This document shows, piece by piece, positions 32,419 to 42,346 of a stretch of 42,524 nucleotides of DNA. The notes beneath the pieces are model-generated. The model was not told where the DNA came from and made no database searches. It saw nothing but the letters and a program-made list of their open reading frames with translations. The stretch comes from Muribaculaceae bacterium. Its GTDB lineage: Bacteria; Bacteroidota; Bacteroidia; Bacteroidales; Muribaculaceae. The DNA is taken from positions 1-42,524 of the forward strand of contig JAFLTU010000018.1 of the NCBI GenBank assembly GCA_022509125.1. The letters are read 5' to 3'. Each line of letters starts with the position of its first letter. Position 1 is the stretch's first letter. A program made the translations under genes and the position numbers.

Positions 32419-33259
32419 GACGGCGTAGGAAACATTCGAGAGTGTTTTGCATCAAGCAGGCACGAGTCATAGGACCGGCACCTCCGGGCACGGGGGTAAT
32501 AACCGAAGCCTTTTGGGCCACAGTATCGAAATCCACATCCCCGCATAGTTTACCCGTGGCGGGATCACGATTCACTCCGACATCAATTACGGCTGCACCC
32601 GGTTTCACCATTTCTTCAGTGACGAATTTAGGACGGCCTATAGCCACTACCAGAATGTCGGCTTCGGAAGTCACAGAGGGAAGATTTTGAGTGCGGCTGT
32701 GGGCGATAGTGACCGTGGCATTCCGGTCTAGCAGCATCTTGGATACCGGTAGCCCCACAATATTGCTTCTACCAATGACCACTGCTTTTTTCCCTTCAAT
32801 TTTAACTCCGGCCTTATCGAGAAGTTGAATCACCCCCTTAGGAGTGCAAGGATAAATACAATCCCTCTTTTGCCAAAGCGCAGCTACGTTGAGAGGATGG
32901 AAACCGTCGACATCCTTTGATAGGCTAATGGTTTCAATGACCTTATCTTCATCGATATGGGCAGGAAGGGGAAGTTGCACTAAAATTCCATCGACACTGT
33001 CATCATTGTTGAGAGATTCGATAAGATCGAGGAGCTCTTGTTCCGTGATAGTGTCGGGCTTAAGAATTGTAGTAGACTTAAAACCCACCTCTTCGGCATC
33101 CTTCCCTTTACCCTTTACATAAGACTGGCTTGCAGGATCTTCACCCACCAGAATTACGACTAGATGAGGAGGGCGCCCATAGATTTCCACTGCTTTGGCC
33201 ACATCGTTTTTCACTTTTTCTTTTATCTCCTTTGCGAGTTGTGTGCCGGAAACAATCAT
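32402..33259 (-). CDS. folD: Methylenetetrahydrofolate dehydrogenase / cyclohydrolase
   Basis: The 285-residue bifunctional enzyme makes 10-formyl-tetrahydrofolate from 5,10-methylene-THF. It has the catalytic lysine region SYVKGKGKDAEEVGF (about 55-69), GILVQLPLPAHID, KDVDGFHPLN, the NADP motif VVIGRSNIVGLPVSKML, and the C-terminal ITPVPGGAGPMT. In this operon it would supply the formyl donor for PurN and PurH. Its start overlaps the purD stop by 4 bases. The final residues NDKR are encoded by the heptad repeat. Confidence 0.97.
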   Translation of the reverse strand: MIVSGTQLAKEIKEKVKNDVAKAVEIYGRPPHLVVILVGEDPASQSYVKGKGKDAEEVGFKSTTILKPDTITEQELLDLIESLNNDDSVDGILVQLPLPAHIDEDKVIETISLSKDVDGFHPLNVAALWQKRDCIYPCTPKGVIQLLDKAGVKIEGKKAVVIGRSNIVGLPVSKMLLDRNATVTIAHSRTQNLPSVTSEADILVVAIGRPKFVTEEMVKPGAAVIDVGVNRDPATGKLCGDVDFDTVAQKASVITPVPGGAGPMTRACLMQNTLECFLRRQNDKR

Positions 33260-34524
33260 TTGCTTTCAGTATTTAAAACATATTTGCCAATATCTGTGCG
33301 ATGGAAAAGTGAAGGACACTCAATCAATTTTATTTCTTTTTCGACATTTAGAGCAGCCTCCGGAAGGTCGTCGCCATGAGCGGTCACCATCAGAACTCGA
33401 CCTCCTGCTACATGGAATTTGCCGTTCATTTCAGCAGTGCCCATATGGAAGACTTCAGTCTGGATATTTTCAAGTCCCTTTATTTCTTCTCCCTTTTTAT
33501 AGGAACCGGGATAACCTTTAGAAGCAAGGACGACCCCGATGACTGCGTCGTGGCTCCATTGAGGAATGAAGCCTTTGCCTTCGATGGCATAATTAATGAA
33601 ATCGAAAAGGTCGGATTCCAATCGCGGTAGCACCACTTCCGTTTCAGGGTCACCAAATCTGGCATTGAATTCAATCACTTTTGGACCTTCCTGTGTAAGA
33701 ATAAGTCCCCCATAGAGCACTCCACAGAAGGGTAGACCCATATCCATCAAAGCCTTAGCAGTAGGCTTCATAATTTTTTCCAGAGCCTCGTTTTTCACCT
33801 TCTCGGAAATGAATGGAACCGGAGAATAGGCTCCCATTCCTCCTGTGTTTGGACCTTTATCCCCGTCGAAGGCCCTTTTATGATCTTGAGCTAATTCAAG
33901 GGGATAAACCTTCTCTCCGGAAACGAAACACATGAAGGAAAATTCAGGTCCCTCAAGAAATTCTTCTATTATAACCTTATCATCACCAAACTTATGGTCA
34001 TGCAGCATCTCTCGAAGAGCAATCTCTGCATCCTTGAGGTTTTGGGCAATTACAACCCCCTTACCGGCCGCCAAACCGTCATATTTAATGACAGAGGGGA
34101 AGGAACCCTTCTTTACATAATCCAATGCATCCTCAAATGCTGAGAAAGATTTGTATTTCCCTGTGGGTATGCCGTATTTTTCCATCAGCATTTTAGCAAA
34201 TTCTTTACTGCTCTCAATTTGAGTGGCTCCTTTGGTGGGACCGAACACTCTAATATCATTTTGAAGCATTGCGTCGGCAAGACCAGCCACAAGAGCTGCT
34301 TCGGGTCCTATGACAGTCAAATCGATATGGTTTCTTTGAGCAAAATTCACCAGACCTTCCACATCATCTACTTTAATTGGAAGGCATTTTGCATCATTGG
34401 CTATACCGGCATTCCCGGGAGCACAGAATATTTCAGCCACTTTAGGAGATTTGGCAAGACTCTTCACAATGGCATGTTCGCGGCCACCGGAACCTACTAC
34501 CAAAACTTTCTTTCCTTTATCCAT
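33256..34524 (-). CDS. purD: Phosphoribosylamine-glycine ligase (GAR synthetase)
   Basis: The 422-residue ATP-grasp enzyme joins glycine to phosphoribosylamine, step 2 of the IMP pathway. It begins KVLVVGSGGREHAIVKSLA, and carries SVIKYDGLAAGKGVVIA (ATP-grasp), DHKRAFDGDKGPNTGGMGAYSP and EFNARFGDPETEVVLPRL. It follows purH after 72 bases and overlaps folD by 4 bases. Confidence 0.98.
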   Translation of the reverse strand: MDKGKKVLVVGSGGREHAIVKSLAKSPKVAEIFCAPGNAGIANDAKCLPIKVDDVEGLVNFAQRNHIDLTVIGPEAALVAGLADAMLQNDIRVFGPTKGATQIESSKEFAKMLMEKYGIPTGKYKSFSAFEDALDYVKKGSFPSVIKYDGLAAGKGVVIAQNLKDAEIALREMLHDHKFGDDKVIIEEFLEGPEFSFMCFVSGEKVYPLELAQDHKRAFDGDKGPNTGGMGAYSPVPFISEKVKNEALEKIMKPTAKALMDMGLPFCGVLYGGLILTQEGPKVIEFNARFGDPETEVVLPRLESDLFDFINYAIEGKGFIPQWSHDAVIGVVLASKGYPGSYKKGEEIKGLENIQTEVFHMGTAEMNGKFHVAGGRVLMVTAHGDDLPEAALNVEKEIKLIECPSLFHRTDIGKYVLNTESK

Positions 34525-34596
34525 GATGGGTTAGGGGTTAAAGAGATGTATTTGTTTTTCGGATTTAATAAAATCAGATGCTATAATAAAGTTAAT

Positions 34597-36126
34597 TTAA
34601 TGTTTGAAATGGCGCATGCCTGTGAAGAGCATCGCGATTTCCTTCTCATCAGCAACTTTTATTGACTCTTCATCTCTTATGCTTCCGCCCGGTTGGACGA
34701 TTGCAGTGACTCCGTATTTAGCTGCAAGTTCCACGGTGTCGCCAAAGGGCAGGAAGCCATCGGAAGCGAGTATGAGTCCCTCAGTCAATCCCAGGGCTTT
34801 AGCTTCATTGAGGGCTAATTCGGCAGAACCTACGCGATTCATCTGTCCAGCTCCCACACCTGCTGTGGCTCCCTCTTTAGCAACCACGATAGCATTGCTT
34901 TTGACGTGTTTCACTACTTTCCATCCGAAATTAAGGTCGTTGAGTTCGGATGGAGTAGGTTTTCTTTTAGTCACACACATATCAGTTGTCAATTCAATGC
35001 ATTCCATGTCGGCATCCTGCACGAGCATACCACCATTTATGCCCACATAAGCTTTACAAGGAGATTGGTCCGGGGTCATATCCACCTCTAAAACTCTAAG
35101 GTTTTTCTTAGATGAAAGAACTTCGAGTGCCTCCGCTTCATAGGCTGGTGCCATAACGATTTCCAAAAAAATGGGTTTCATTTGTAGGGCTACTTCCTTA
35201 GTAAGAGGCCGGTTCATTGCCACGATTCCTCCATAGATGCTGACCTTGTCGGCTTCATAAGCTTTCTTCCAGGCATCGAAAAGATTGTCGGCCACTCCCG
35301 CTCCGCAAGGGTTCATGTGTTTGAGAGCCACACAGAAGGGTTGAGTGAATTCACGCACAATGCTTAGAGCTGCGTTGGCATCCTGTATATTGTTATAGCT
35401 CAATTCTTTTCCCTGTAACTGCTTTGAGAAAGCCACAGAGTAGGGGGCAGGCTTTGACTCTTTATAAAATACTGCTTTCTGATGGGGGTTTTCACCGTAA
35501 CGAAGTCTTTGGACTTCATCGAAATCAAGGAAAAGTTTTTCCGGAAGGCCGGCGGCTCTTCTCATGAATTCAGAAATGCGAGAGTCATAAAGCGCTGTGT
35601 GGGTGAAAGCTTGAGCCGAGAGTCGCAGACGGGTGTCATACTGAGTGTTGCCATTAAGAGTGATTTCTTCAATGACCGTAGGATAATCCTCGGGATTGCA
35701 AACCACTGTGACATCCCTGAAATTTTTTGCTGCGCTTCTCAACATTGAGGGTCCGCCGATGTCGATATTTTCGATTGCATCTTCAAGAGTGACATCAGGT
35801 TTGGCAATAGTTGCCTCAAATGGATATAAATTAACGCAGACCAGATCGATAGGGTTTATATCGTTTTCTGCGAGTTGGTCCATATGGTCTTGTTTATCCC
35901 TCCGACCAAGAAGGGCTCCATGCACTTTGGGATGGAGAGTTTTCACTCTTCCCTCGCAAATTTCCGGGAACCCGGTGACATCTCGGATATCTGTCACTTC
36001 AAGACCGGCTCCCCTCAATGCCTTCAGAGTGCCTGAGGTGGAAATCAGTTCCCATCCAAGGTTTTTTAGGGCTGTCGCAAATTCTATAATTCCGGTTTTA
36101 TCGCTAACACTAATCAGTGCTCTCAT
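34597..36126 (-). CDS. purH: Bifunctional AICAR transformylase / IMP cyclohydrolase
   Basis: The 509-residue protein performs the last two steps to IMP. The N-terminal MGS-like cyclohydrolase (about 1-190) has SVSDKTGIIEFA, GRVKTLHPKVHGALLGRRD and ENIDIGGPSMLRSAAKN. The transformylase domain has LRYGENPHQKAVFYK, ALKHMNPCGAGVA and IYGGIVAMNRPL. The end (RHFKH) is the usual one. It uses 10-formyl-THF, likely supplied by FolD encoded downstream. Confidence 0.98.
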   Translation of the reverse strand: MRALISVSDKTGIIEFATALKNLGWELISTSGTLKALRGAGLEVTDIRDVTGFPEICEGRVKTLHPKVHGALLGRRDKQDHMDQLAENDINPIDLVCVNLYPFEATIAKPDVTLEDAIENIDIGGPSMLRSAAKNFRDVTVVCNPEDYPTVIEEITLNGNTQYDTRLRLSAQAFTHTALYDSRISEFMRRAAGLPEKLFLDFDEVQRLRYGENPHQKAVFYKESKPAPYSVAFSKQLQGKELSYNNIQDANAALSIVREFTQPFCVALKHMNPCGAGVADNLFDAWKKAYEADKVSIYGGIVAMNRPLTKEVALQMKPIFLEIVMAPAYEAEALEVLSSKKNLRVLEVDMTPDQSPCKAYVGINGGMLVQDADMECIELTTDMCVTKRKPTPSELNDLNFGWKVVKHVKSNAIVVAKEGATAGVGAGQMNRVGSAELALNEAKALGLTEGLILASDGFLPFGDTVELAAKYGVTAIVQPGGSIRDEESIKVADEKEIAMLFTGMRHFKH

Positions 36127-36177
36127 ATAGGTTTGATATTGGTGTTAAATATTGTTTTTGATAGTGGGTTCTTGCTA

Positions 36178-36759
36178 TTAGCAATGTCCATTTCCAATTA
36201 CTCTATTGATTGCATTTATGTAGAGGGCATGCTCTTGTGCATGAATCATTTCCTCAATTTCCCCTCGATCGTTACCCTCGTATGGGATTGCTGCCTGTGC
36301 AATAATCTTTCCGCCGTCGAGAGTGCTGTCGACGAAGTGAACAGTAACCCCAAAAACCTTTACTCCGTAGTTCAGTGCTTGGCCAATTGCATCGACTCCC
36401 GGGAAAGCAGGCAAAAGAGAAGGATGGATATTAAGAATTCTTCCTTCATAAGGAGAAAGAAGAGTGGGGCCAATTATCCTCATATAACCCGCAAGGCAAA
36501 TCAATTGAACGTTAAGTTTGTGAAGTTGTTGAAGAATCTCTTCTTCATATTCCTTTTTGGAAATGAAATCCTTGGGCTTTAATTCCAAGACTGTAATATT
36601 CAATCGTTTAGCTCTAAGGGTGACGTAAGCTCCCGGGTGGTCGCAGACGCATAACACAACCTCGGCTTCAAGTCTGCCTTGAGCACAAGCTTGGGCTATA
36701 GCCTCGAAATTGGAGCCGTTGCCGCTGGCAAAAACAGCTATCTTTGTTTTCTCTTTCAT
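36178..36759 (-). CDS. purN: Phosphoribosylglycinamide formyltransferase (GAR transformylase)
   Basis: The 193-residue enzyme formylates GAR with 10-formyl-THF. It has [16 protein letters not shown] (phosphate loop, about residue 10-22), [35 protein letters not shown] catalytic region with Asn/His near 107-109, and [12 protein letters not shown] with the catalytic Asp. The C-terminus is slightly short but complete. Its ATG overlaps the purM stop codon by 4 bases. Confidence 0.97.
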   Translation of the reverse strand: MKEKTKIAVFASGNGSNFEAIAQACAQGRLEAEVVLCVCDHPGAYVTLRAKRLNITVLELKPKDFISKKEYEEEILQQLHKLNVQLICLAGYMRIIGPTLLSPYEGRILNIHPSLLPAFPGVDAIGQALNYGVKVFGVTVHFVDSTLDGGKIIAQAAIPYEGNDRGEIEEMIHAQEHALYINAINRVIGNGHC

Positions 36760-37784
36760 TTCAGAAAAACAGTTTTATTGCCTTCCACCACTTTACCTAT
36801 TACAGAAGCTCTTTCTCCCCATTCGGTCAGAATCTTTATGGCTGTTGCTGCATCGTCGGGATGTAGAGCAATAACCATTCCTATGCCCATATTGAAAATA
36901 TTGAACATTTCGCGATGGGGCACATTCCCTTCTCTCTCAAGGAAGGAGAAGATCGGGGGTATTTCCCAGCTTCCAAGCCTTATCTCTGCATTACAGTTGT
37001 CAGGAAGAATGCGAGGAATATTCTCATCGAAACCGCCCCCTGTGATATGAGCGATGCCATGGACATCGGTATTTTTAAGGACCTCCAAAACGGGCTTAAC
37101 ATAAATCTTAGTAGGTGTCAGCAAAATTTCTCCCAAAGTTTTGTCACCTAATTCATCATATTTTTTGTTGAGGTCGAGCCTATTGTCATAAATTATTTTT
37201 CTGACAAGGCTGAAACCATTAGAATGAACGCCTGAAGAGGCTAACCCGATTAAAACATCTCCGGGGGCTACTTTTGAACAATCAATCAGACGGTCTTTTT
37301 CCACCGCTCCTACCGTGAACCCTGCTATATCATAATCGTCTTCTCCATACATCCCCGGCATTTCCGCGGTTTCACCACCGACGAGGGCACACCCTGCCTG
37401 GCGACATCCTTCGGCCACTCCCTCCACAATGGCTTCCACCACGACAGGCTTATTTTTACCCACAGCGATATAATCGAGAAAGATTAGGGGTTCCGCTCCC
37501 TGGGCAAGGACATCATTTACACACATTGCCACAGCATCTATTCCTATTGTGTTGTGTTTGCCTAAAGCGAAGGCTATTTTCAGTTTTGTGCCAACCCCGT
37601 CGGTGCCACTGACCAATATGGGATGCTTATAACCTAATGAACCAAGGTCGAACATTCCGCCGAACGCTCCGATATTACCCATACATCCCCTTCGGGCTGT
37701 TGAGGCTACATGTTTTTTAATTCGGCTGACAACTTCATAGCCGGCTTCGAGGTTCACTCCTGAGTTTTCGTAAGATTTTGCCAT
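36756..37784 (-). CDS. purM: Phosphoribosylformylglycinamidine cyclo-ligase (AIR synthetase)
   Basis: The 342-residue enzyme closes the imidazole ring (FGAM to AIR). It has [33 protein letters not shown] motifs near residues 43-70, [14 protein letters not shown], and [17 protein letters not shown], and the C-terminal [16 protein letters not shown]. It is coupled to purN by a 4-base overlap. Before it lies a 120-base spacer with short repeated TTAAGTTTTGA-like units. Confidence 0.97.
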   Translation of the reverse strand: MAKSYENSGVNLEAGYEVVSRIKKHVASTARRGCMGNIGAFGGMFDLGSLGYKHPILVSGTDGVGTKLKIAFALGKHNTIGIDAVAMCVNDVLAQGAEPLIFLDYIAVGKNKPVVVEAIVEGVAEGCRQAGCALVGGETAEMPGMYGEDDYDIAGFTVGAVEKDRLIDCSKVAPGDVLIGLASSGVHSNGFSLVRKIIYDNRLDLNKKYDELGDKTLGEILLTPTKIYVKPVLEVLKNTDVHGIAHITGGGFDENIPRILPDNCNAEIRLGSWEIPPIFSFLEREGNVPHREMFNIFNMGIGMVIALHPDDAATAIKILTEWGERASVIGKVVEGNKTVFLK

Positions 37785-37904
37785 TTTGGGTGACGGGATT
37801 TGGGTTTGAGATTTAAGTTTTGAGAATTAAGTTTTGATGGTTAAGAGTTATGAAAACTAACTTTAATAAAAGATAAATTTAGGGGTTTTGAATTTTGAGA
37901 GGAG

Positions 37905-40900
37905 TTAGTTGTACTGGAAATATCTCACTGCGTTTGCAAAGATGTTTTGGTTTTTATTTCCGGGTATATTTTTCATCAAATTAGCGTCATAACGCTCAGA
38001 ATGTGCCATTTTTCCAAGTATAAGTCCGTCGGGGGAAATAATGCCTTCGATGGCTTCATAAGACCCGTTGGGATTAAACGGGGATTTCATAGTTGCGTGG
38101 CCCTCAGAGTCGACATATTGGAAAGCGATTTGTCCATTTTTTCTCAATAAGGAAAGGAGTTCCGGAGAAGCAACGAATTTCCCTTCTCCATGGGAAGCGG
38201 CCACTGTGTGGATTTCACCCTCCTTAAATCCTTTAAGCCAGGGAGAGTTGAGAGTGCCTACTCGTGTCGAGACCATTTGGGAAATATGTCTGTTGATGTC
38301 ATTACGGAAGAGAGTGGGGGAATCCCCTGAAACTTCACCGATTTTTCCGAAAGGAAGAAGGCCTGATTTCACGAGAGCCTGGAAGCCGTTGCAGATTCCA
38401 AGAATCAATCCCTTTCTTTCAATGAGACGTTGAATAGCAGCCTTCACTTTTTCGTTCATAATGACATTTGCAATAAATTTACCGCTTCCATCGGGCTCGT
38501 CACCCTCAGAGAAACCTCCGGAAAAGGCTAGAATGTCACACTCATCGATATTTCTGACCATCTCATCGATTGATTGGTCGATATCTTCAGGTGTGCGGTT
38601 TCGGAATACTGAAATGGAGATATCCGCACCTTCACGTCTAAAGGAGGCGGCCATGTCGTAGTCGCAGTTGGTGCCTGGAAAAACGGGGAGGAAAACCACC
38701 GGTTTCTCTTTGGAATTCCCTTTGGGCAGGGGAGTAAAGGAAGAGCGGCTTTCATAAGCGACATTAGCCACTTCTTTATTTATAGTTGTTTTATCGGGAT
38801 ACACTTCTGAAAATTTACTGCGGTTTGCTTCGTAAGCTTCTTCGATTGAAATTTCCTGGTCATTGATAATTAAGGATGGAGCAGAGGTCGTTTCTCCAAT
38901 TAGGTCGAATCCGGGAAGATGTAGGAACTCGTTAGACTCCACAATTATGGAGCCGTTCCCATAATTAAAGAATTGGTCTTGATCTACTGTCACTTTTACT
39001 CCGATACGGTTTCCGAAACTCATTTTGGCCAAAGACTCTGCAATCCCACCGAATGTAGGAACATAAGCTGCAACGATGGTTTTTTCCTTAATGAGGCGGT
39101 AGATCATTTTAAAGTTTTCTATCAAACTTTCGCTATCGGGCATCAAAGAGGGAAGGGGATTGTGTCTAACGACATAAAGTAGGTTGCCTGCAGCCTTCAA
39201 GTCAGGACTGATGATTTCAGAGGCCTTGACCGGAGTTACACCAAAGGCTATGAGGGTAGGAGGCACTGAAATATCATCGAAAGTGCCGCTCATAGAATCC
39301 TTCCCTCCGATTGATGGGAGCTTGAATTCTAATTGCATTCTGAGGGCTCCCAAAAGAGCTGCCAAAGGTTTACCCCATGACAATGGTGAATGCATCCGTT
39401 CAAAATATTCCTGGAAAGAGAATCTCATTTTGGAATAATCTGCTCCGGCTGCCACGGCTTTAGCCACAGCCTCTACGAAGGCATAAGCGGCCCCATGATA
39501 AGGGCTCCATTCCGTGATATAGGGATTGAAACCGAAGGCCATGAGAGAAGCGGAGTCAGTTGTTGCCGGAGCAACCGGGAATTTCTGGACGGAAACCTGA
39601 ACTTCGGTCTGCTGGTTTTCGCCCCCAAAAGGCATGAGCACAGTAGATTTTCCTATTGTGGAATCGAAATGTTCAATAAGGCCTTTCTGAGAAGTGACAT
39701 TATAATCTTTGAGATTATTTAGGAACTTTTCTTTCATGGATTGGCCCTCCACGATTCTTTCAAAGGGATTTTTCGCTTCAACGGATCCAATTCGAGCTGT
39801 GGCGAAATGAGGGGCTCCTGCCGAATCGATGAAGTCTCTGCGAAGGTCGGCGAAGATTTTTCCATCATGAAACATCCTCATGCGTCCTCTGCCAGTTACA
39901 TCGGCCACGTGAGTGACTTCAAGATTTTCTTCATGGCAATAGTCAACGAATTTTTCAACGTCTTTGGGTTCCACCACAACCGACATTCTTTCCTGGCTCT
40001 CGCTGATGGCTATTTCTGTGGGGTTGAGACCGGAATATTTTAGAGGGACCCTGTCGAGGTAAATGTCAAGACCATCGGCAAGTTCACCGATGGCCACACT
40101 GACGCCACCGGCACCGAAGTCATTGGATTTCTTTATTAGTTTTGTCACTTCGGGACGACGGAAGAGACGGGCGATTTTACGTTCTTCAGGAGCATTCCCT
40201 TTCTGCACTTCACTTCCACATTCCTCAAGAGAACTGGCCGTGTGTTCCTTAGAAGAGCCTGTGGCGCCTCCGATCCCGTCACGACCGGTTCGGCCACCAA
40301 ACATAAGGACAACGTCACCGGGACTCGGAGACTCTCTTCTAACATTTTCAGCCTTGACGGCTCCCACCACAGCACCTACTTCAAGGCGCTTGGCCAAATA
40401 TCCGGGATGGTAGAGCTCACGCACATGGGTCGTGGCAAGCCCGATTTGATTGCCATAGGAGGAATAGCCCTCTGCGGCTTTAAGAGAGATCACTCTTTGG
40501 GGGAGTTTCCCTTTTAGAGTTTGATCCACGGGAGCGTAAATGTCACCGGCACCCGTCACACGCATTGCTTGGTAGACATAGCTGCGGCCGCTAAGGGGGT
40601 CGCGTATTGCGCCTCCAAGACATGTCGAGGCTCCTCCGAATGGCTCTATTTCGGTAGGATGGTTATGGGTTTCATTTTTGAACTGCAGCAGCCAACGTTG
40701 ACTCTCTCCTTCTACATCAACGTCTACATATATGCTGCAGGCATTGTTTTCCTCGCTCTCCTCCAAGTCTTGAAGAAAACCTTCTTTTTTGAGATAGCGA
40801 GCCCCGATAGTGGCAAGGTCCATTAGGCAGAGTGGTTTATTTTCTCTTCCAAGAAGCCTTCTTATTTCTTTCCATTCAGATATTGATTGCTCGATATCCG

Positions 40901-41621
40901 GGGAAATAAAAGAGGGATCGACTGTGATTTCCTTTAAAACAGTGGTAAAAGTAGTGTGGCGGCAATGGTCACTCCAATATGTGTCGAGAATCCTGAGTTC
41001 GGTTTCATAAGGGTCTCTGCCCTCCTCAATGAAATAGGCTACCACTTCCATCAGGTCGTCGGCATTCATTGCCAGACCCTTTTCTTTACAATAAGCCGGG
41101 GCTTCATCCATGGATATTTCCCGAAATCCATTAAGTATTTCCACAGGTTTCGCTTCGGCATATCCGGGGGCCTCAAGTTTTGTGAGGTCTTTTTTGCGCG
41201 ATTCTACCCGGTTGATGACATAGTCGGCAATTTTATCGAGTTGGGCATTGGTAATGTTTCCATCAAATAAAAGAAGCTTACCGCTCCGGATCAAAACGTC
41301 GGCATCCGGTTGGATAAGCTTCACACATTCTTCCGCTGCTGTGGCCCGTTGGTCGAATTGGCCCGGCAAAGCCTCTACAGCTAAAGTTCGTTTGCCCTCC
41401 ATGTCAAGGGTCTCTGAGACAAGGTCGGTGGCCGGTTCTCCGAACACTTTATATAGGGATTTATCTTTCAAATCTTCCGAGAATCCGAAAAGGTCGTAGA
41501 GACTAACAATTCTTAACTCTTCAATTTGAAGGTCAAGGCGTTTATTGAGTTCCTCTTTGAGGCTGAGGGCCTCCACCCGGAAGGGTTCTTTCTTTTCTAC
41601 GAAAATACGGTAGGGCTTCAT
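37905..41621 (-). CDS. purL: Phosphoribosylformylglycinamidine synthase, large single-chain type
   Basis: The 1238-residue protein converts FGAR, Gln and ATP to FGAM. It is the large form (as in Proteobacteria and eukaryotes), so no separate PurS or PurQ is needed. It has an N-terminal PurS-like domain (about 1-150), a linker, two AIRS-like halves (FKNETHNHPTEIEPFGGAST near 312, and KMRFSFQEYF / GGKDSMSGTF), and a C-terminal glutaminase (about 970-1238). The glutaminase has nucleophile GICNGFQALV and His/Glu in NPNGSYEAIEGI and MAHSERYD. It follows purE after 71 bases. Confidence 0.98.
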   Translation of the reverse strand: MKPYRIFVEKKEPFRVEALSLKEELNKRLDLQIEELRIVSLYDLFGFSEDLKDKSLYKVFGEPATDLVSETLDMEGKRTLAVEALPGQFDQRATAAEECVKLIQPDADVLIRSGKLLLFDGNITNAQLDKIADYVINRVESRKKDLTKLEAPGYAEAKPVEILNGFREISMDEAPAYCKEKGLAMNADDLMEVVAYFIEEGRDPYETELRILDTYWSDHCRHTTFTTVLKEITVDPSFISPDIEQSISEWKEIRRLLGRENKPLCLMDLATIGARYLKKEGFLQDLEESEENNACSIYVDVDVEGESQRWLLQFKNETHNHPTEIEPFGGASTCLGGAIRDPLSGRSYVYQAMRVTGAGDIYAPVDQTLKGKLPQRVISLKAAEGYSSYGNQIGLATTHVRELYHPGYLAKRLEVGAVVGAVKAENVRRESPSPGDVVLMFGGRTGRDGIGGATGSSKEHTASSLEECGSEVQKGNAPEERKIARLFRRPEVTKLIKKSNDFGAGGVSVAIGELADGLDIYLDRVPLKYSGLNPTEIAISESQERMSVVVEPKDVEKFVDYCHEENLEVTHVADVTGRGRMRMFHDGKIFADLRRDFIDSAGAPHFATARIGSVEAKNPFERIVEGQSMKEKFLNNLKDYNVTSQKGLIEHFDSTIGKSTVLMPFGGENQQTEVQVSVQKFPVAPATTDSASLMAFGFNPYITEWSPYHGAAYAFVEAVAKAVAAGADYSKMRFSFQEYFERMHSPLSWGKPLAALLGALRMQLEFKLPSIGGKDSMSGTFDDISVPPTLIAFGVTPVKASEIISPDLKAAGNLLYVVRHNPLPSLMPDSESLIENFKMIYRLIKEKTIVAAYVPTFGGIAESLAKMSFGNRIGVKVTVDQDQFFNYGNGSIIVESNEFLHLPGFDLIGETTSAPSLIINDQEISIEEAYEANRSKFSEVYPDKTTINKEVANVAYESRSSFTPLPKGNSKEKPVVFLPVFPGTNCDYDMAASFRREGADISISVFRNRTPEDIDQSIDEMVRNIDECDILAFSGGFSEGDEPDGSGKFIANVIMNEKVKAAIQRLIERKGLILGICNGFQALVKSGLLPFGKIGEVSGDSPTLFRNDINRHISQMVSTRVGTLNSPWLKGFKEGEIHTVAASHGEGKFVASPELLSLLRKNGQIAFQYVDSEGHATMKSPFNPNGSYEAIEGIISPDGLILGKMAHSERYDANLMKNIPGNKNQNIFANAVRYFQYN

Positions 41622-41692
41622 GTTGGGGCCTGATTTTTAACAGGGTGGTTTTTTGAGTGAGAGGTTTATTAAGTTGTCTATGAGACGGGAAT

Positions 41693-42163
41693 TCATTCGA
41701 GAGAAGATGACAAGACAGCGTCTGCCTGTTTTTTTCTGAATTCCTCTAATTTTAATTGCAAGTCATGGTCTTTTACTGCTAATATTTCTAAGGCTAGGAG
41801 GGCAGAATTTTTTGCGCCATTGACAGCAACCACTGCCACAGGAATCCCTGAAGGCATCTGAACCATAGATAGAAGTGAATCTAAGCCATTGAAAGCGTGC
41901 CCCAGAATTGGCACCCCGATTACGGGTAACGTTGTGAAGGCAGCCACGACTCCGGCCAGATGAGCTGCTCCTCCTGCACCGGCTATTACCACTCCAAAAT
42001 CCCTTTGGCGCAACTGGCTCACCCATTCCTCAAGCTGATGGGGAGTGCGGTGAGCGCTTAATACTTTCACTTCATGCTCAATTCCGAAGGTCTCGAGGAT
42101 TTCGACGCTGCCTTTCATCACGTTCCAATCACTCGTGGAACCCATTACGATGGCTATCTTCAT
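41693..42163 (-). CDS. purE: N5-carboxyaminoimidazole ribonucleotide mutase
   Basis: The 156-residue protein is a PurE of class I type: MGSTSDWNVMKG at the N-terminus, VLSAHRTPHQL, IAGAGGAAHLAGVVAA, and GLDSLLSMVQMPSGIPVAVVAV. Class I PurE rearranges N5-CAIR, made by PurK, to CAIR. purK is not in this window. It is the first gene of the purine series. Upstream on the same strand are a leader terminator and a TTTG-N20-TAATTTTG promoter. Confidence 0.97.
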   Translation of the reverse strand: MKIAIVMGSTSDWNVMKGSVEILETFGIEHEVKVLSAHRTPHQLEEWVSQLRQRDFGVVIAGAGGAAHLAGVVAAFTTLPVIGVPILGHAFNGLDSLLSMVQMPSGIPVAVVAVNGAKNSALLALEILAVKDHDLQLKLEEFRKKQADAVLSSSLE

Positions 42164-42186
42164 ACAAAAAGGTTTTGCCGGGCTTA

Positions 42187-42223
42187 CAAAAAAACAAAAA
42201 ACGCCTATGATTTCTCATGGCGT
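42187..42223 (-). terminator. Leader terminator upstream of purE (candidate attenuator)
   Basis: On the minus strand ACGCC-ATGA pairs with TCAT-a-GGCGT around a GAAA tetraloop (42201-42223), followed by TTTTTTGTTTTTTTG. It lies 24 bases before the purE ATG and downstream of the operon promoter. Transcripts must read through it to reach the purine genes. A 14-codon frame (ATG at 42249, TAG at 42207-42205, MKRDDTKERRHEKS) ends inside the right arm, so translation could disrupt the stem. The alternative is a 60-base small RNA. Confidence 0.85.
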
Positions 42224-42253
42224 CGCTCTTTGGTATCATCCCGTTTCATGTCG

Positions 42254-42285
42254 CAAAATTAACGAAAAAAAATAATCGAAACAAA
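42254..42285 (-). promoter_or_regulatory. Promoter of the purine series
   Basis: TTTG (42282-42285, minus) is followed after exactly 20 bases by TAATTTTG (42254-42261). The expected start is near 42248, about 85 bases before purE, with the leader terminator in between. I see no comparably good promoter inside the series down to guaA. Confidence 0.82.
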
Positions 42286-42346
42286 TCCGATTTTTCCCTT
42301 AGCTCCAAAAATGAGTGTTTAAACCATATTTTAAAGAAAGTGTTAT

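Noticed and set aside
42164-42253. Purine or other known riboswitch in the purE leader
   Set aside because: Only about 60 bases precede the terminator's end, with one hairpin and no recognisable aptamer core.
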